This document shows, one piece after another, positions 1-10,382 of a stretch of DNA of 64,000 nucleotides. The number at the start of each line of letters is the position of its first letter. Positions within the stretch are counted from its first letter, which is position 1. The stretch is from Copromyces sp. CBS 386.78 (taxonomy: Eukaryota > Ascomycota > Sordariomycetes > Sordariales > Sordariaceae): NCBI GenBank assembly GCA_030685235.1, contig MU839096.1, positions 62,001 to 126,000 on the forward strand, in the 5' to 3' direction. The notes beneath the pieces were generated by a model that worked only from the letters and a program-made list of their open reading frames with translations, made no database searches and was not told the DNA's origin. The translations under genes were made by a program, and so were the position numbers.

Positions 1-225
1 GACGATGGATAGCGCTTCAGCGACGTGACAGCCTAAAAGCTTCTTCAAGACAAAGCGAAGACGCTCATGGGGCGAGAAGCTGTCGCTCCACTCTGAGTTG
101 TTCAAGCTGTCCTCGTCCTTGTCGTTGTTCGCGGCGAAGAGTTGGCCGAGGAAGACGAAGGGCCCGAACATGTTGCGCGGCGCGGACGGCTCGTTCTTGC
201 CCTCTACCATCTTGACATCGGGCAT
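1..225 (-). CDS. Partial DUF3716-type family protein, copy 1 (cut by window edge)
   Basis: An open frame of 75 codons starts at the ATG at 225 and runs off the left edge without a stop. It begins MPDVKMVEGKNE and contains a stretch around residues 43-60 (NNSEWSDSFSPHERLRF) that matches the equivalent part of the gene at 1482-2911 (WRDSLSPKQRLRF), in the same orientation. The DNA match extends upstream of the ATG, where both copies carry a CTAAC branch site and an AG acceptor directly before the ATG, so the upstream part is probably a 5'-UTR intron. The paralogue carries a DUF3716-like cysteine domain; here that region lies outside the window, so family membership rests on the paralogy. Function is unknown. 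An upstream coding exon cannot be excluded. Confidence 0.6.
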   Translation of the reverse strand, partial: MPDVKMVEGKNEPSAPRNMFGPFVFLGQLFAANNDKDEDSLNNSEWSDSFSPHERLRFVLKKLLGCHVAEALSIV

Positions 226-962
226 CTCGATGCTTTCCAAGTTAGCTTGGTTTGAAGCGTGCCGGTGCATTGCTATCTTGCATGCGCTTACAGTGAGTGT
301 CTTGCTCTTGGTGATGATGCTTTCCAGTAGTGGAAGGTTGTGCGGATCTTCCTCAGTTGTGATTCACCTCCTTGTCAGAGGAAAAGGAGGGAAAGAGGAG
401 AGGGAAGGAAGGACCCAGCAAGGATTCTCTCATTTGGAAGGCATGATCGACGGGAGTTCTTGACCCCGCCAGGAAGAAAAAAAAATGGAGGGACAAACAG
501 AAGACGGGATGGAAGGAGGGAGGGGTAAAAATGATGGTATCGCAGGAGGAAGTTGTCGCATCGGGAAGGAGCAATGAAGAGACCATTACAACCTAAGCTA
601 CTGAATTTTAGGACAGCGGCCAGACCGTATAAATGGAAGCATTGATCCAAGCCCAATACCTCAGTTGTGAGAGTCTAGGCATGGCCCCTTCCGGAGGAGC
701 TCATGTCGCACATGAGGCAGGACCCAGAGCAGTGTCTGCAAGAGCATGTCAGGCACGACACCACTCACCAAGGTAATTAGTCGGAGACAACAAGCAGAAT
801 TCGAGTTCTCACTAGAACCAATCTATCATCACAATTCACATCATTATTGTGAAGTGTCACATCGTTGTGAACACTGCCATGGGTGATAACAATCACACGC
901 CGTGCAGAACAGCATCACCGTTCAGTATATAGGATCCACATATGGTGCCACTCTTAACAACA
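226..962. other. Intergenic stretch upstream of DUF3716 copy 1
   Basis: It holds the presumed 5' leader and promoter of the partial gene to its left, including a probable intron of about 66 nt with donor GTAAGC near 291 and acceptor next to the ATG at 225. A purine-rich tract lies at about 380-530. No other gene is convincing; frames here are short and lack recognisable domains. Confidence 0.5.
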
Positions 963-1058
963 GCCCGATTAGCTCAGCTGGTTAGAGCGTCGTACTAATA
1001 TCTTGTCCGAGATATCAAGTCCATGCGAAGGTCAACAGTTCAATCCTGTTATTGGGCA
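963..1058 (+). tRNA. tRNA-Ile (anticodon AAU) with a 22-nt intron
   Basis: The acceptor stem GCCCGAT (963-969) pairs with ATTGGGC (1051-1057), followed by discriminator A1058. The D arm (AGCTC...GAGC, A box), anticodon stem TCGTA/TGCGA and T arm AACAG-TTCAATC-CTGTT (B box) are all present. The anticodon loop reads C-T-A-A-T-A and is interrupted after position 37 by an intron of about 22 nt, giving anticodon AAT (AAU in RNA), which reads AUU. Short T runs downstream (TTTT, then TTTTTT) can end polymerase III transcription. The mature length is about 74 nt before CCA addition. Confidence is high because all four arms pair. Confidence 0.93.
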
Positions 1059-1481
1059 TCTTCTTTTGCTTTTTTCGCTCCTTCTATGAGTAGGTCAACG
1101 ATTCATTCCCGTTATTTGACGTTTTCTCCTTTTGGTTTTATCTCAGTTTTTTTTTCTTTTTTCCCTCCTTCTTGGAGGGTATTGCTAAATGGATCCGGCA
1201 ACTTGCGCCGGTGGGGGTAATGGATGATGATAACGGACGTTTTGGTCTTTTTTGTAATCCAGGTAGCGACTGACCATGTTACGAAATCGAGCAAAAGGGC
1301 ATATATGTATATATATGTAGTCACCGTCCGGAACTTGTGATGAAGGTGTTTAAAGTGAGATTGTTTGGTTTCAGGCAGGTGATGTGGTTTTTGCGTGGTA
1401 ACGGTACGCTGGAATAGTGAGTGCATATAATATGTAGAGGACGATTGATACGAATCGATACGCTTAATACTCCCAAATTTT
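1059..1481. other. Short intergenic stretch between tRNA-Ile and DUF3716 copy 2
   Basis: Apart from the decayed tRNA half it holds T-rich sequence and the 3' flank of the minus-strand gene that ends at 1482. No gene is seen. Confidence 0.5.
1083..1120 (+). repeat. Decayed copy of the 3' half of the neighbouring tRNA-Ile
   Basis: Positions 1092-1120 match the tRNA 3' half (1029-1057) at 22 of 29 bases, and a weaker match continues upstream to about 1083, covering the 3' anticodon strand. The T-arm shape survives in part (AACG/CGTT), but the acceptor strand has changed from GGGC to TGAC, so it could not close an acceptor stem. It probably arose by local duplication and has since decayed. Confidence 0.55.
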
Positions 1482-2911
1482 TCAATCCTCCTCACGCATT
1501 CTGATCTCATCCTGAATCCACCGCAGCGCCTTCTCTAAATCTCTTGTGCTGGCGTTACGAACGGTTATGACTGAAAACGGGACACCGTCTCGGGCATGCC
1601 GCGCTTTCTCCTCTGCCTTTTCGTAAGCTAGTAGTAGCAATTCATGTCAGTTGATGCGTGATTGAAAGCTGCGATAAAATCAAGATACCAGCAGGACACA
1701 ATGAACGATGGCCACCCTCAACAGATCTGACAACTTGAAGATCAACGAGGAAAAAAATGGTATACTCGCCGTTTCAAGCACAGCCATTAAGAAGTGCGAG
1801 AGGAACTTCACCGTCTCCACAAAGAAAGAGCCAGTACAAGTCTCTGATAAAACAAGATAGCGGCCAAGGCGAGGATGAGGATAAAGAACGAAGACGGAAG
1901 ACAACATACCAATACGGAGGGAGCAACTCTTCCCCTCGCCCTTGCAGTAACAGTTGAAGCACGCGCCCATGTGTACGCCACGATCGCCAGCAACACACTC
2001 TGCAAACGGGCCATAATTGTCCGTGGTCGTACACTTGGTGCAAGTTTCTTCGTTGTCCTTCGGGGTAAAGAGATAACGAGCAACGCCGGTGTAATGCTCA
2101 TGACGCTCCCACTTGAGGTTGGAGGGGACCAGCTGGCCTTTGACCCAGTAGGGCTTTAGTAGGAGAGGACGCAGAATGGTCTAGGAATTTTGTGCGAATA
2201 GTTAGATGTAGTGGCTGGTTTGTCACTTGGACAATTACTGACCTTGTTCTCAGCGGTGATGGCCAACGCATGATTGACTTTAGACTCCAATATCTTCTTC
2301 AAAGCGAAGCGAAGACGCTGTTTCGGCGAGAGACTGTCCCTCCAGTAATCAATGTGCTCGTTCGCATCACTATCTTAACCGAGTGATTCGTCCTGGAAGA
2401 CGTAAGGTGTGAACATGTTGGGCCCCGGCTTGGGCCCCGGTGCGGGCGCGAGCGGGTCGTCCATGTCCCTGCTGCTGCCCTCTTCCTTGATATCGGGTAT
2501 GAAGAGAGAAGATGTAAAGGGCATTTTGGCGGCTTCGCTTCTCTCCCCAATGCATCGTTTCTTGCAGCGCGCTTGAAATTCTTCTCCCGATACTTCACAT
2601 ATCGAATCCGAGTCGGGCGATGATGGCGCGGGCGGGTCGGCCCTGACCTCTCCCTTGATCCTGATGTCGGGTATGAAGAGGTGAGGTGTAAAGATTTTGG
2701 CGGCTTCGCTTCTCTTCTCTTCAGTGCGACGCTTTTTGCGCGCCTGGAATTCTTCTCGAGAGATTTCGATTACCGCTTCCATATCGAGCGATGATGGCGC
2801 GCGCGGAGCGGGCGGGCACTCGTTCCTGCTCTCCTCGCTTTTGATGACGGTCGATGGGGCGGGTCGCGCGGGCGGGTTGGCCCTGCCCTCTTCGTTTTTG
2901 AGATTGGGCAT
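1482..2911 (-). CDS. DUF3716-type family protein, copy 2, with an in-frame stop
   Basis: Four exons: 2911-2243, 2180-1910, 1843-1766 and 1627-1482; frame holds across introns of 62, 66 and 138 nt, and CTAAC or CTGAC branch sites are visible in the first and last. An in-frame TAA at 2377-2375 ends translation after 178 residues, yet the frame continues with family-like sequence (WRDSLSPKQRLRF). Exon 2 encodes a cysteine module: CTKC, then GPFAECV, then GACFNCYCKGEGKSCSLR. I recognise this as the DUF3716 (PF12511) pattern. The C-terminus is helical and charged (RMREED end). The N-terminal half is acidic, Pro/Ser-rich and holds two imperfect repeats of about 60 residues (SREEFQARKK, SGEEFQARCK). 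A likely 5'-UTR intron spans 2912-2995. The stop (CAA to TAA would fit RIP) suggests a pseudogene or a short product. Function is unknown. Confidence 0.6.
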
Positions 2912-4479
2912 CTAAATACTTTTCCTTGTCGCAAGTTAGTTCGAAGCAACTGCATTGTTGGGTGTACTATTAGGGTCTTGTAGAAGATTACTTACAAGGT
3001 GTTGCCCGGGGTTGATTTGATGCCTTTTAGCAGGAAATCGTGCACAGGAAAAATCCAACAAGTTCGTCGAGACAAACTGAAGTTGGTTGCAGGTAGATAC
3101 CCGAACCGCTGAGGTTCGTTGTCGAGACGACGGGAGAGCTTGTACGGTGAGGGGATAAAACGCCAACAGATCCCGATTGATACAAAATAAACGACAGCCG
3201 GTAACAGCTGGAAAAAATCAGTTATGGATTTTGGAAGCAAGGTACATAAAATAAACTTGGGACACTGTATTTTGAAACGAACCAAGATCCGGGCCACAAG
3301 GGTCATGATGGCGTGGGTCTTGGGCTCACCTGCTTCATGGGCGTGAACTCTGAAGTGTGTACGGTGCCCGGGCCGTTCCGGATTCCTTCTGCCAGTTAGT
3401 CAGCTGATGGGTTTGAAATCATGGACTGTGTTTGTTCTGGTACGGTTTTCGTATAACGGGCATAATGTGTCTCTAAGTGAGTTGAGTTGGGTCGATTGGT
3501 GTTGATGTGGATCAACTTGCGTTGATTTAAGTCAATCGGAGTTGATCTAACTTGATCCAAGTTGAGGAAGTTGAACTATTTCAAGTGCTATACCAAAGTC
3601 GTACGAAAGCATAGTCAGTTATAGTTTCATCTATAGATTTTGTACTGCTGTGATCAAAAAAAATGAAAAAAAAATAAGAGCGACGGATCGAATCCGCTCG
3701 CTGTTCAAGGCCTCTTATCTTTTACCAACGCATAAGGAACTCGACAGTTTGGTGTTACTTTGGCTACCGTAGAAACTCGTCAAACTCCTCTACATTGCCG
3801 CAGTGTTCAAGGCACTTTTATGTGCACACTCAGCACGTCAAGAACGGGCAGAACAGCATTTGGGGTCTTTACTCTTCAGTTCTGATATAAGAGTTTGACA
3901 AGTTTTTGGGGTACTATGTATAGTTCACGTTATCCCACAAGTCAAAGTTATTAAGATTATGGATGAGCATGTCTTAAGGCTGCCTGGACTGCCTATCTCG
4001 GCCGTGTAAGTTGTGAAGGTAGCTTGCCCATAATGTTGTAATCACTGGAATTTGATGTGGTATGGGTGGTGACTCCTGTTGGATGTATGGATTATAACTA
4101 GACTAAGTATTAAGGTTGCCCTCCCGACTGTAAAGCAGACCAGAGGACATTGGCTATGTATGCTATGCTATATAAGAGAGTAGTTACCGCTAGAAAGCGG
4201 GTGATGAACATGTGTATCGACTATGTGCTGAAACGGGCAACACATGGTTGTTGTTGAATGTCGACCAACTTTCCTGCATCTGATGAATGATACCGACCCA
4301 TACCATGACGTTGCCCAAACTAAAGCAAGTAAGAGCAATGTGTGATACACACGTAAATGAAAGAAACGAAAGCCTCCTGTAAATTCGGACGACGAAAGCC
4401 TGCTAACCTCACCGCTGGATGTGACCGTGACTCTTGTTTCTCCACCAGTTATCATACTCGAGCGGCAGTATGAAAGGGC
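2912..4479. other. Intergenic region between DUF3716 copy 2 and the RRM-like gene
   Basis: It contains the leader of copy 2 (with a probable intron at 2912-2995), a 20-bp degenerate tandem repeat at 3481-3580 and a 15-base partial match at 3439-3453 to the RNA elements near 40.8 and 46.7 kb. The rest, including A/T-rich sequence around 3650-4150, shows no supportable gene. Confidence 0.5.
3481..3580. repeat. Degenerate 20-bp tandem repeat, five units
   Basis: Five consecutive 20-base blocks (3481, 3501, 3521, 3541, 3561) each begin GTTGA, usually GTTGAT, and share internal TTGAT/CAACTT segments while differing elsewhere. Because the unit holds both GTTGAT and ATCAAC-like parts it is rich in small inverted repeats. 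The region is non-coding. The divergence is what one would expect of an old minisatellite, possibly mutated by RIP. Confidence 0.6.
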
Positions 4480-7400
4480 TCAAGGCGAGGCAGGAGGCGT
4501 GCTCTCAGGTGGCGTGTTTTCTCTCGATGACAAGGTAGACTTGGCACTGTGGTAGCTGCTGGCAGTGGTATACTGACTCTCAGCCATCGACACAAACGAA
4601 GACCCTGAAGGCTTCTTCGAACCTGGACGACTACGCGCATAGATCTCCTCTCCGAGACCGATTGTCTCCGTGGTATCCTTAAATGCCACTCTGGATGGGG
4701 TAGGCAAGCCGTGCTTTGTCACCGTATCAACTGCTGGCTCTATTATCACCTGAGGCGGCGCCGGCGTCGTTGAGCGCTTGATGGAGGTGTTAGCCACGGT
4801 AGGCTGTTTGGTAGGACTCCAGACCTCTCCCGAAGGGGCGCGTGGCCAAGGGTTGAATCCCACGTCGAGGTTGCCGAAGCTGCCGTGGATTTTCTTCCTG
4901 GTTTGCTCCTTTGGCGCCTCCTGTTGGCGCTCTGGCAAGTTCACAGGAGCAATGCTGCTTGAACTCTTGCCTTCCCTAGCGTTGTCCGGGGCCGATTCTT
5001 CGGGTATGTCGACGTCTTGTGGCGGTGCGAAGACATCCCTGATGGCTGGCTTGTAGCGCTGCCGGAAGACGTGAAGAGAGCCACCGGCATCAGCACGATA
5101 TGGCTTTGTTGTGGTAGCAGAGGAAATAGACTCGATTTTGCTCATGGCTGCTGTAGTCTTGGGGGTATCAACAATCTCAACAGGAGCACCGGGCATGTCG
5201 GAAGTCTGCTCGACGAGACTCGGTCCTCTCTTCGCAGGCTTCTTCTTGGTCTTTTTTGTCGATTTTTTGGGAGGCCCATCATCCTGCGCGGCTTGTATGG
5301 TCTTGCTCTCAGCAACGACATCTGGCGCCGGTTGTGGCGCCTCTTTTGCAGCCTGACTGGTGTCCACCAGATTCGCTAACTCTCCCACAGTGTTCTGAGA
5401 GGATGCACCCTGCGCGGCACTATTATCTTTTTTCTTCTTTTTGTTGGCCTTTCCCCTGCCCTTTCCGTTCCCGGGCACCTTCGGTTCCTTGTCTACCTCC
5501 TGGGGCTCGATCGTAGGTGGGATAACATCTGTCGGATCCGAGCTTCTCTTAGAGGCTTCATTTTGCGTGACTGGCGCTTGTGCGAGCCACTGAGACGGCA
5601 AAGCTTGCCTACCGGCTGGTTTATGGCGGATCACAGTTCCAGTAATGCCACCCCCGGTTGGTTTGCGCCGAATCACTGTTCCGATGATCTCGTCTGAGTT
5701 GACAGGTTGAAGTTGCAGCTCTGACCCCGACTTCATCGACGTCTTCTAGTCGCCGACGATGTGGGTTTCATGATGTCCTCTGCCTTCCTGGTTTATTTCA
5801 ACCTGATCGCTTCCATCGTTCGAGTGCTGCTGCGGAGTGGAGGCTCTCTCTTGCTCGAGCTGGATTTCCTCCGATGTCCTACCAGATGAAGGTAGTCTCA
5901 CCGGAATCCCGTGGGTGATAGGGGAATCGGAGTTCCTTGAGGATGATGACTCCTCCAGTTGCAGTACGCACACTTCGGCAGGTTCCTTAGTCTGCGCATG
6001 TGGACCTTCTCTTTGGGAATGCTCGGCGTGCGACTGTCCGACCGGTGGTCCTGTCGATGCTCCTGTCGGTGGGGCTGCTGGTGCTCCCACTGGTGCCCCA
6101 ACCGATGGTCCTGCCAGCGGTACGACCGGCTGCCCAAGATGATTGAGCATATGCCCATGTTGATGGGGCGCACCAGGATGAGGTACATGCGGGGGTTGTT
6201 CGGGCCAAGGGGTATAGACCATCGGCATCATAGGCTGATGATAAACATCTGGGACCCCCGGACCTTGTGGCCACGGATGAATCGTAGGCGGCCCTGGAAG
6301 GTGTAGCGGTGACACTACCGGTGGCACTGTCGGTGGACCACTGGCAAAGGGAGGCGGTAGGGGATATGTAGGGACAAAGTGGCTAGGACTGGCGTAAGGG
6401 ACATGAGCAGGATGGAAAGGGACGGGTTGCCCGTGAACAGACATCCTGTAGCCCGAAGGAGCATGACAATGGGGATGCTGGTAATGAGGCGGATGAGGCA
6501 GATGAGGCGGATGAGGGAGATGAGGAGGATAAGGGAGATGAGGCAGATGAGTGGGATGATGTGATGGGTGAGAAGGCATTGCAGCATGTTGAGGGTGAAT
6601 ATGCGCCCCTGTGGTTTGCTGCATTTTCGTAAAGTTCCTCGGGTTTCCTCCGACAAAGGGATCAGACTCTGGCATAGGTGAATCCCGCGAAGAATTTCCC
6701 CCATTGTGCAAACGGGCTGAGTCGCCATTGCCAAAACTACCAGCCCTTTGGCCAGAAGTAGCAGGAGGTGTGCGCTCCCGAAGCTGTGCAGGTTCCTTGG
6801 TCGGTTGTGGTCCAGTTCTAGCCTTGCGTTGCTGAGGTTGAGGCCGCCAGTGTTTGCTGACCCAGGGGTGCTCGAGCAGCAGACGGAGACGGTCGGCGCC
6901 AACTTGAATTTGGGCATTGTTGCCCATGTTCACGGCCTTCACCGCATCTTCTTCCTGATGGAAACTAAACCACAACTCAGCGTAAGTCTCGAAGCGTTTC
7001 CGTGTGTTGCAAGATTGTAGATACTTACGTAGCATATGCAATGATCTTTTCATGATATCTGTTTGATGCCCTGACGCCATCAGTGACTCCAAATTGACGG
7101 AGATAATCCTCAGCTGCTTTCAGCTTGGTGGGCGTCCACAATGTTTTATTGCCAAGACGAACACGAACACCCCGATTCTTCCTGTCGCAATCAAAACACT
7201 CACAATGCTCCCAGACGGCTGTATAACCCGCTTTACCAGAGTTAGGACACTGTGGAACAGAGGTAGCCGCTGGTTCCTTGGTTGCTTTACGGTTGTTGCC
7301 CCGGTTCGAAGTTTGAAGGGGCTGTTTGTGGTGCTGCCTGATTGGGCCGTGTATGGGGTCATTCCGCGAGTGAGTCCATCCGTTCTTCGGCTTCTGGTCT

Positions 7401-8754
7401 GCTCCTTTCTTCTTCTGCTGGCCTTGCGCGTGGGGTACTGAGGCGGGCTGATCAGGAAGACGACGGGAAGAATCCTGGTCACGAGTTTGAGCGTCCGGGT
7501 TGGCGTTTCCAAGTTGAGATTTGCTTGGGAGAATATTCCCGGTATGGGGCACCTCAGTAACAGTGGCAGAGGGCTTGGATGGAGCTTCTATTTGTTGCGA
7601 AACTCTGTTAGGAAGACGAGAAGGACCTGCAATCCCCGTCTCAACTTGGAGTTTGCTGAGCTCGGACTCCGGGATCGGGCCTGACTTTGACGGCTTGTGT
7701 TGTACTTTGTTCATCTTTTGGACGTGCTCGTTAATGGCTGGAGTCTCGACCTTGCTGGCAGCAGATGTTTCGGAGACGTGCTCGTTAATGGCTGGAATCT
7801 CGACATTGCTGGCAGTAGGTTGGCCGCAAAGGTCCGATGACCTTCGTGTGATCGAAGGGATAAAGTCAGGGGCCGTGGCTTGGATTGATGCTGACGACGC
7901 GGAGCGCACGACGGGCGGATGAGCCACCATCAACGAGGAATTGACGGAACGAGGAGGAGACCATGTCACGGGAGCGCCTGCGAGGAGTTAGTTGGATGGC
8001 TTCATCTCTTGCTGAGCTATCGAAGGAGGAAGACGAGAGGGCAGCAGTGGCATGTGAACTTACCTTGACCTTCAAGTTGAAGTGTATCCTCTGGAGGGCT
8101 AGTGGCCACAATTGCCGGAGCAATCGGGGCCGCTGTACCTGTGGAGTTCACGGCCACAATCTCCGGGTTGCGATAGTAGTCATACCAATAGTTCAGCACC
8201 TCACAAAGGAAGCCAACGTAATCTTCCGGGAAAGGAGCATCGGGGAGGTGGATGTTGTACCAGTCAGAAGGGTCGAAGACCGAACGGATATCCTTGCTGG
8301 TATCCCAGAGACTCAGCTTGTAGCGATTCTGCTCCCAGGTGAGCCAACTCTCAACCCACCCGCAGATTTCATTCTCTTTGAGGAGTCGGACGACCACCTT
8401 ATAGAGGTTAGAAGCGCCTTTGTACCACAGATCGATCGGGTGGAAGTACTGGTGAAGGTCCTCCCAGTGACAGGGGGCGGGGGAAGTCATGCTTTCGACA
8501 GCACCGGTGTGAAGGCTGCGGATGACTGCTGCAGCTTCCTGGACCTTCTGAGGAGACCAGCCCGGTGGTGTGCCGCGATCGGGCAAAAAATGTTGCAGAG
8601 CAGGTTCGCCCGCATGTGACGAAAAAGCGCATCTCGACCCGGACGGCAAGTATGTGTACAAACTAGCCTTTGGCTTCTCGGTGATTGGGGTCGGGGCTGG
8701 CATCGTGTCGGAGGTGAGTACAAGAACACCTTCACGAGTAGCGTGTCGAGCCAT
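4480..8754 (-). CDS. Large RRM-like, Pro/His-rich protein with an in-frame TAG
   Basis: Exons 8754-8064, 7977-7029 and 6964-5746 join in frame across introns of 86 nt (branch CAACTAAC) and 64 nt, giving 952 residues up to a TAG at 5748-5746. The same frame then continues without a break to a TGA at 4480, adding 418 residues from the ATG at 5736. The N-terminal part (about residues 95-230) is a globular Trp/Tyr-rich region. After a low-complexity linker with a 54-bp tandem repeat comes a CECFDCDRK cysteine motif and an RRM-like fold around residues 505-580 (KIIAYATFHQEEDAVKAVN). A Pro/His/Leu repeat follows. The continuation starts with two GTVIRRKP-type repeats and a Lys-rich block. A 156-nt intron (donor GTGAGA at 5901, acceptor ending at the TAG) would fuse both parts in frame. 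RNA binding is inferred, and two adjacent genes remain possible. Confidence 0.62.
6475..6560 (-). repeat. Short-period coding repeat (Pro-His-Leu tract)
   Basis: The plus strand repeats GGCGGATGAGGCAGATGA-like units of 6 to 9 bases. On the coding strand this gives a PHLPHPPHLPHPP tract in the large RRM-like protein. Such arrays change length easily by slippage. Confidence 0.7.
7722..7829 (-). repeat. 54-bp tandem duplication within the RRM-like gene
   Basis: Two adjacent copies of 54 bases (7722-7775 and 7776-7829) differ at a few positions. They encode two copies of an 18-residue segment containing ETPAINEHV / EIPAINEHV. The frame is kept because 54 is a multiple of three. Confidence 0.8.
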
Positions 8755-9826
8755 TTTGTTGAAGAGGGGTAAGCTGGATGGTGATATACCGCAAGCTTGG
8801 CTTCTCGGCGACGTGGACCAGACTGTGCTGTGACAAATAAGTAGACGTGCTGGCAAATAACCTTGTTTTCAAGTCAATCAGATTTGAAAAGACCTTTGCC
8901 GACGAGCGAAAGTTGCTGGAAGGAGCTCGATCAGCTCAGCGTTGACGGGGTGACGGCTTGTGAAGAGCTGGGTATGCGCTTTGCAAAGAAGGCTGCTGCA
9001 ACGAGTTGATCAGAAGTGAGTATCTTTGTCGGTCAGTTACTGGGACAGTAGAAAGTCTCGTTGTCCTGTGTTGATGGTGATCAGACAGAACGCGGGGTTG
9101 TGGAAGGTTGTTTTGGGAGGAAGAAAAAGGGTGGGGAGAAATAATCAGCGCTGGGGAGTTTATGTGCGAGGACTGCCCGGACACTGCACGAGTGAATGGG
9201 AAATCCGGTTCCGAGGTGAAGTGTTGTTGACCGGAAAGTGAGGGGAGGCTGAGCCTCTACTTTACCGGCAAACGTATTCGTCGGACATGCTGCCAATCAA
9301 GTTTAGCATACCCGATATTACCGTGCCCGTATTTACCATGCCCAAATACGTGGAGGAACGACGACAGCTTGAAACCGTCGTCGAATCCTTTCCTGCAAGC
9401 CCCTCTACTGCCCAGCTGCCCTACTGCTTGACCATGATCTCTTGCTTCTCCTTGTTATCGATGGATCCGGACATGGCATTGTGGGGATGTCCGATATGCG
9501 GCTGCATCGATATCAATGCTGATACCTCTTGGTTCGAACTTTGTTCACGACAATTTAGCCCCAATGGCGCTCACCATATCATAAAAAAGAAAGCAGGCAA
9601 TCGTCCACTGGTATCGGACAGGCTTGCCCGGTTGATTGGAAAGACTTCTTTATGCATCATTCAACCGCTTGGTGTTTATCAAGTAAAAGTGGCTCGGGGA
9701 GAGGAGGACGGACAACAATGCCGATTACATATTTACAGAACAGACAGGGAGGAGAGGAGTATCTTCTGGACAAGAACAGAATTGGAAAAGGGAAAAAAAA
9801 GAAAAACAGGACAATGCGTAGCAGCA
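8755..9826. other. Intergenic region between the RRM-like gene and FMP46
   Basis: It holds the promoter and leader of the minus-strand RRM-like gene and the 3' flank of FMP46. A plus-strand ATG frame (9287-9991) runs through it and into the antisense of FMP46, but it resembles no known protein and I do not call it. Confidence 0.5.
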
Positions 9827-10382
9827 TTAGTTCTTCTTGGGGAGAGCCTCCAACATCTTGAGCATGGCAGACCCGTTCTCGCTTGTGAAGACCTTGCCGT
9901 TGTTCCAATCAACAACCTGCAGTGCAAGGCAATCTGGTCAGTACGCTGGCTAGGTATGTGCACAGGGCGGGAGGGGAGAGACGGACAATAGGCCTTTTGA
10001 GGTTATCGGTGTTGTCCTTGAACTTCTTCAGAGCTTCTGTCTCATCCTGGGCATCGCTGATGATGGATGAAATGCCCGCCTTGCCGACATAGTCCAAGAT
10101 AGTCTTGAGCTGTTCAGTGGTAGGGGCCTCCTCGGTGATGTTGAGCTCAAAGTCGAACTTGTCGGCAGGCGCATTTTGGGCAACAGCAGCACCGGAGCCT
10201 GCGGCTTGCTTGAGGAGAGTGGCAATCCTGATGGATGCAGGATTGCTCGCCTTGTGGAAAAGCGTGATGGCGTCAAGCACCTTGGGCTGGAGCTACATGA
10301 GCCAAGTTGAGTCAGCGCACTGTCCCGCCGTGCTGTAGTTTTACCCCAGTTGTTCTGTTGGGCCACTTACAAACTTGAACAT
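9827..10382 (-). CDS. FMP46-type (DUF1687) mitochondrial thioredoxin-fold protein
   Basis: Three exons, 10382-10371, 10292-9987 and 9916-9827, give 135 residues. Intron 1 (78 nt) has GTAAGT and a CTGAC branch; intron 2 (70 nt) has the less usual donor GTCCGT but a clear CTGAC branch and CAG acceptor. The start MFKFLQPKVLDAITLFHKAS, the middle helical segment and the end VVDWNNGKVF...LPKKN match the fungal FMP46/DUF1687 family (PF07955), predicted redox proteins found in yeast mitochondria. The first exon codes only four residues, so a longest-frame search misses the true start. The protein contains no cysteine: the place where thioredoxin-like enzymes carry the redox pair reads SNPAS, so an oxidoreductase role is doubtful. 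The family call is solid; the biochemical role is not. Confidence 0.88.

Noticed and set aside
2996..3166. Possible upstream coding exon of DUF3716 copy 2
   Set aside because: It would join in frame to the ATG exon, but its frame starts only with TTG; a 5'-UTR intron is simpler, as the same arrangement is seen in copy 1.
9287..9991. ATG frame of 234 codons on the plus strand
   Set aside because: It runs antisense into FMP46, has no recognisable domain and a biased composition; the FMP46 exons explain the right half.
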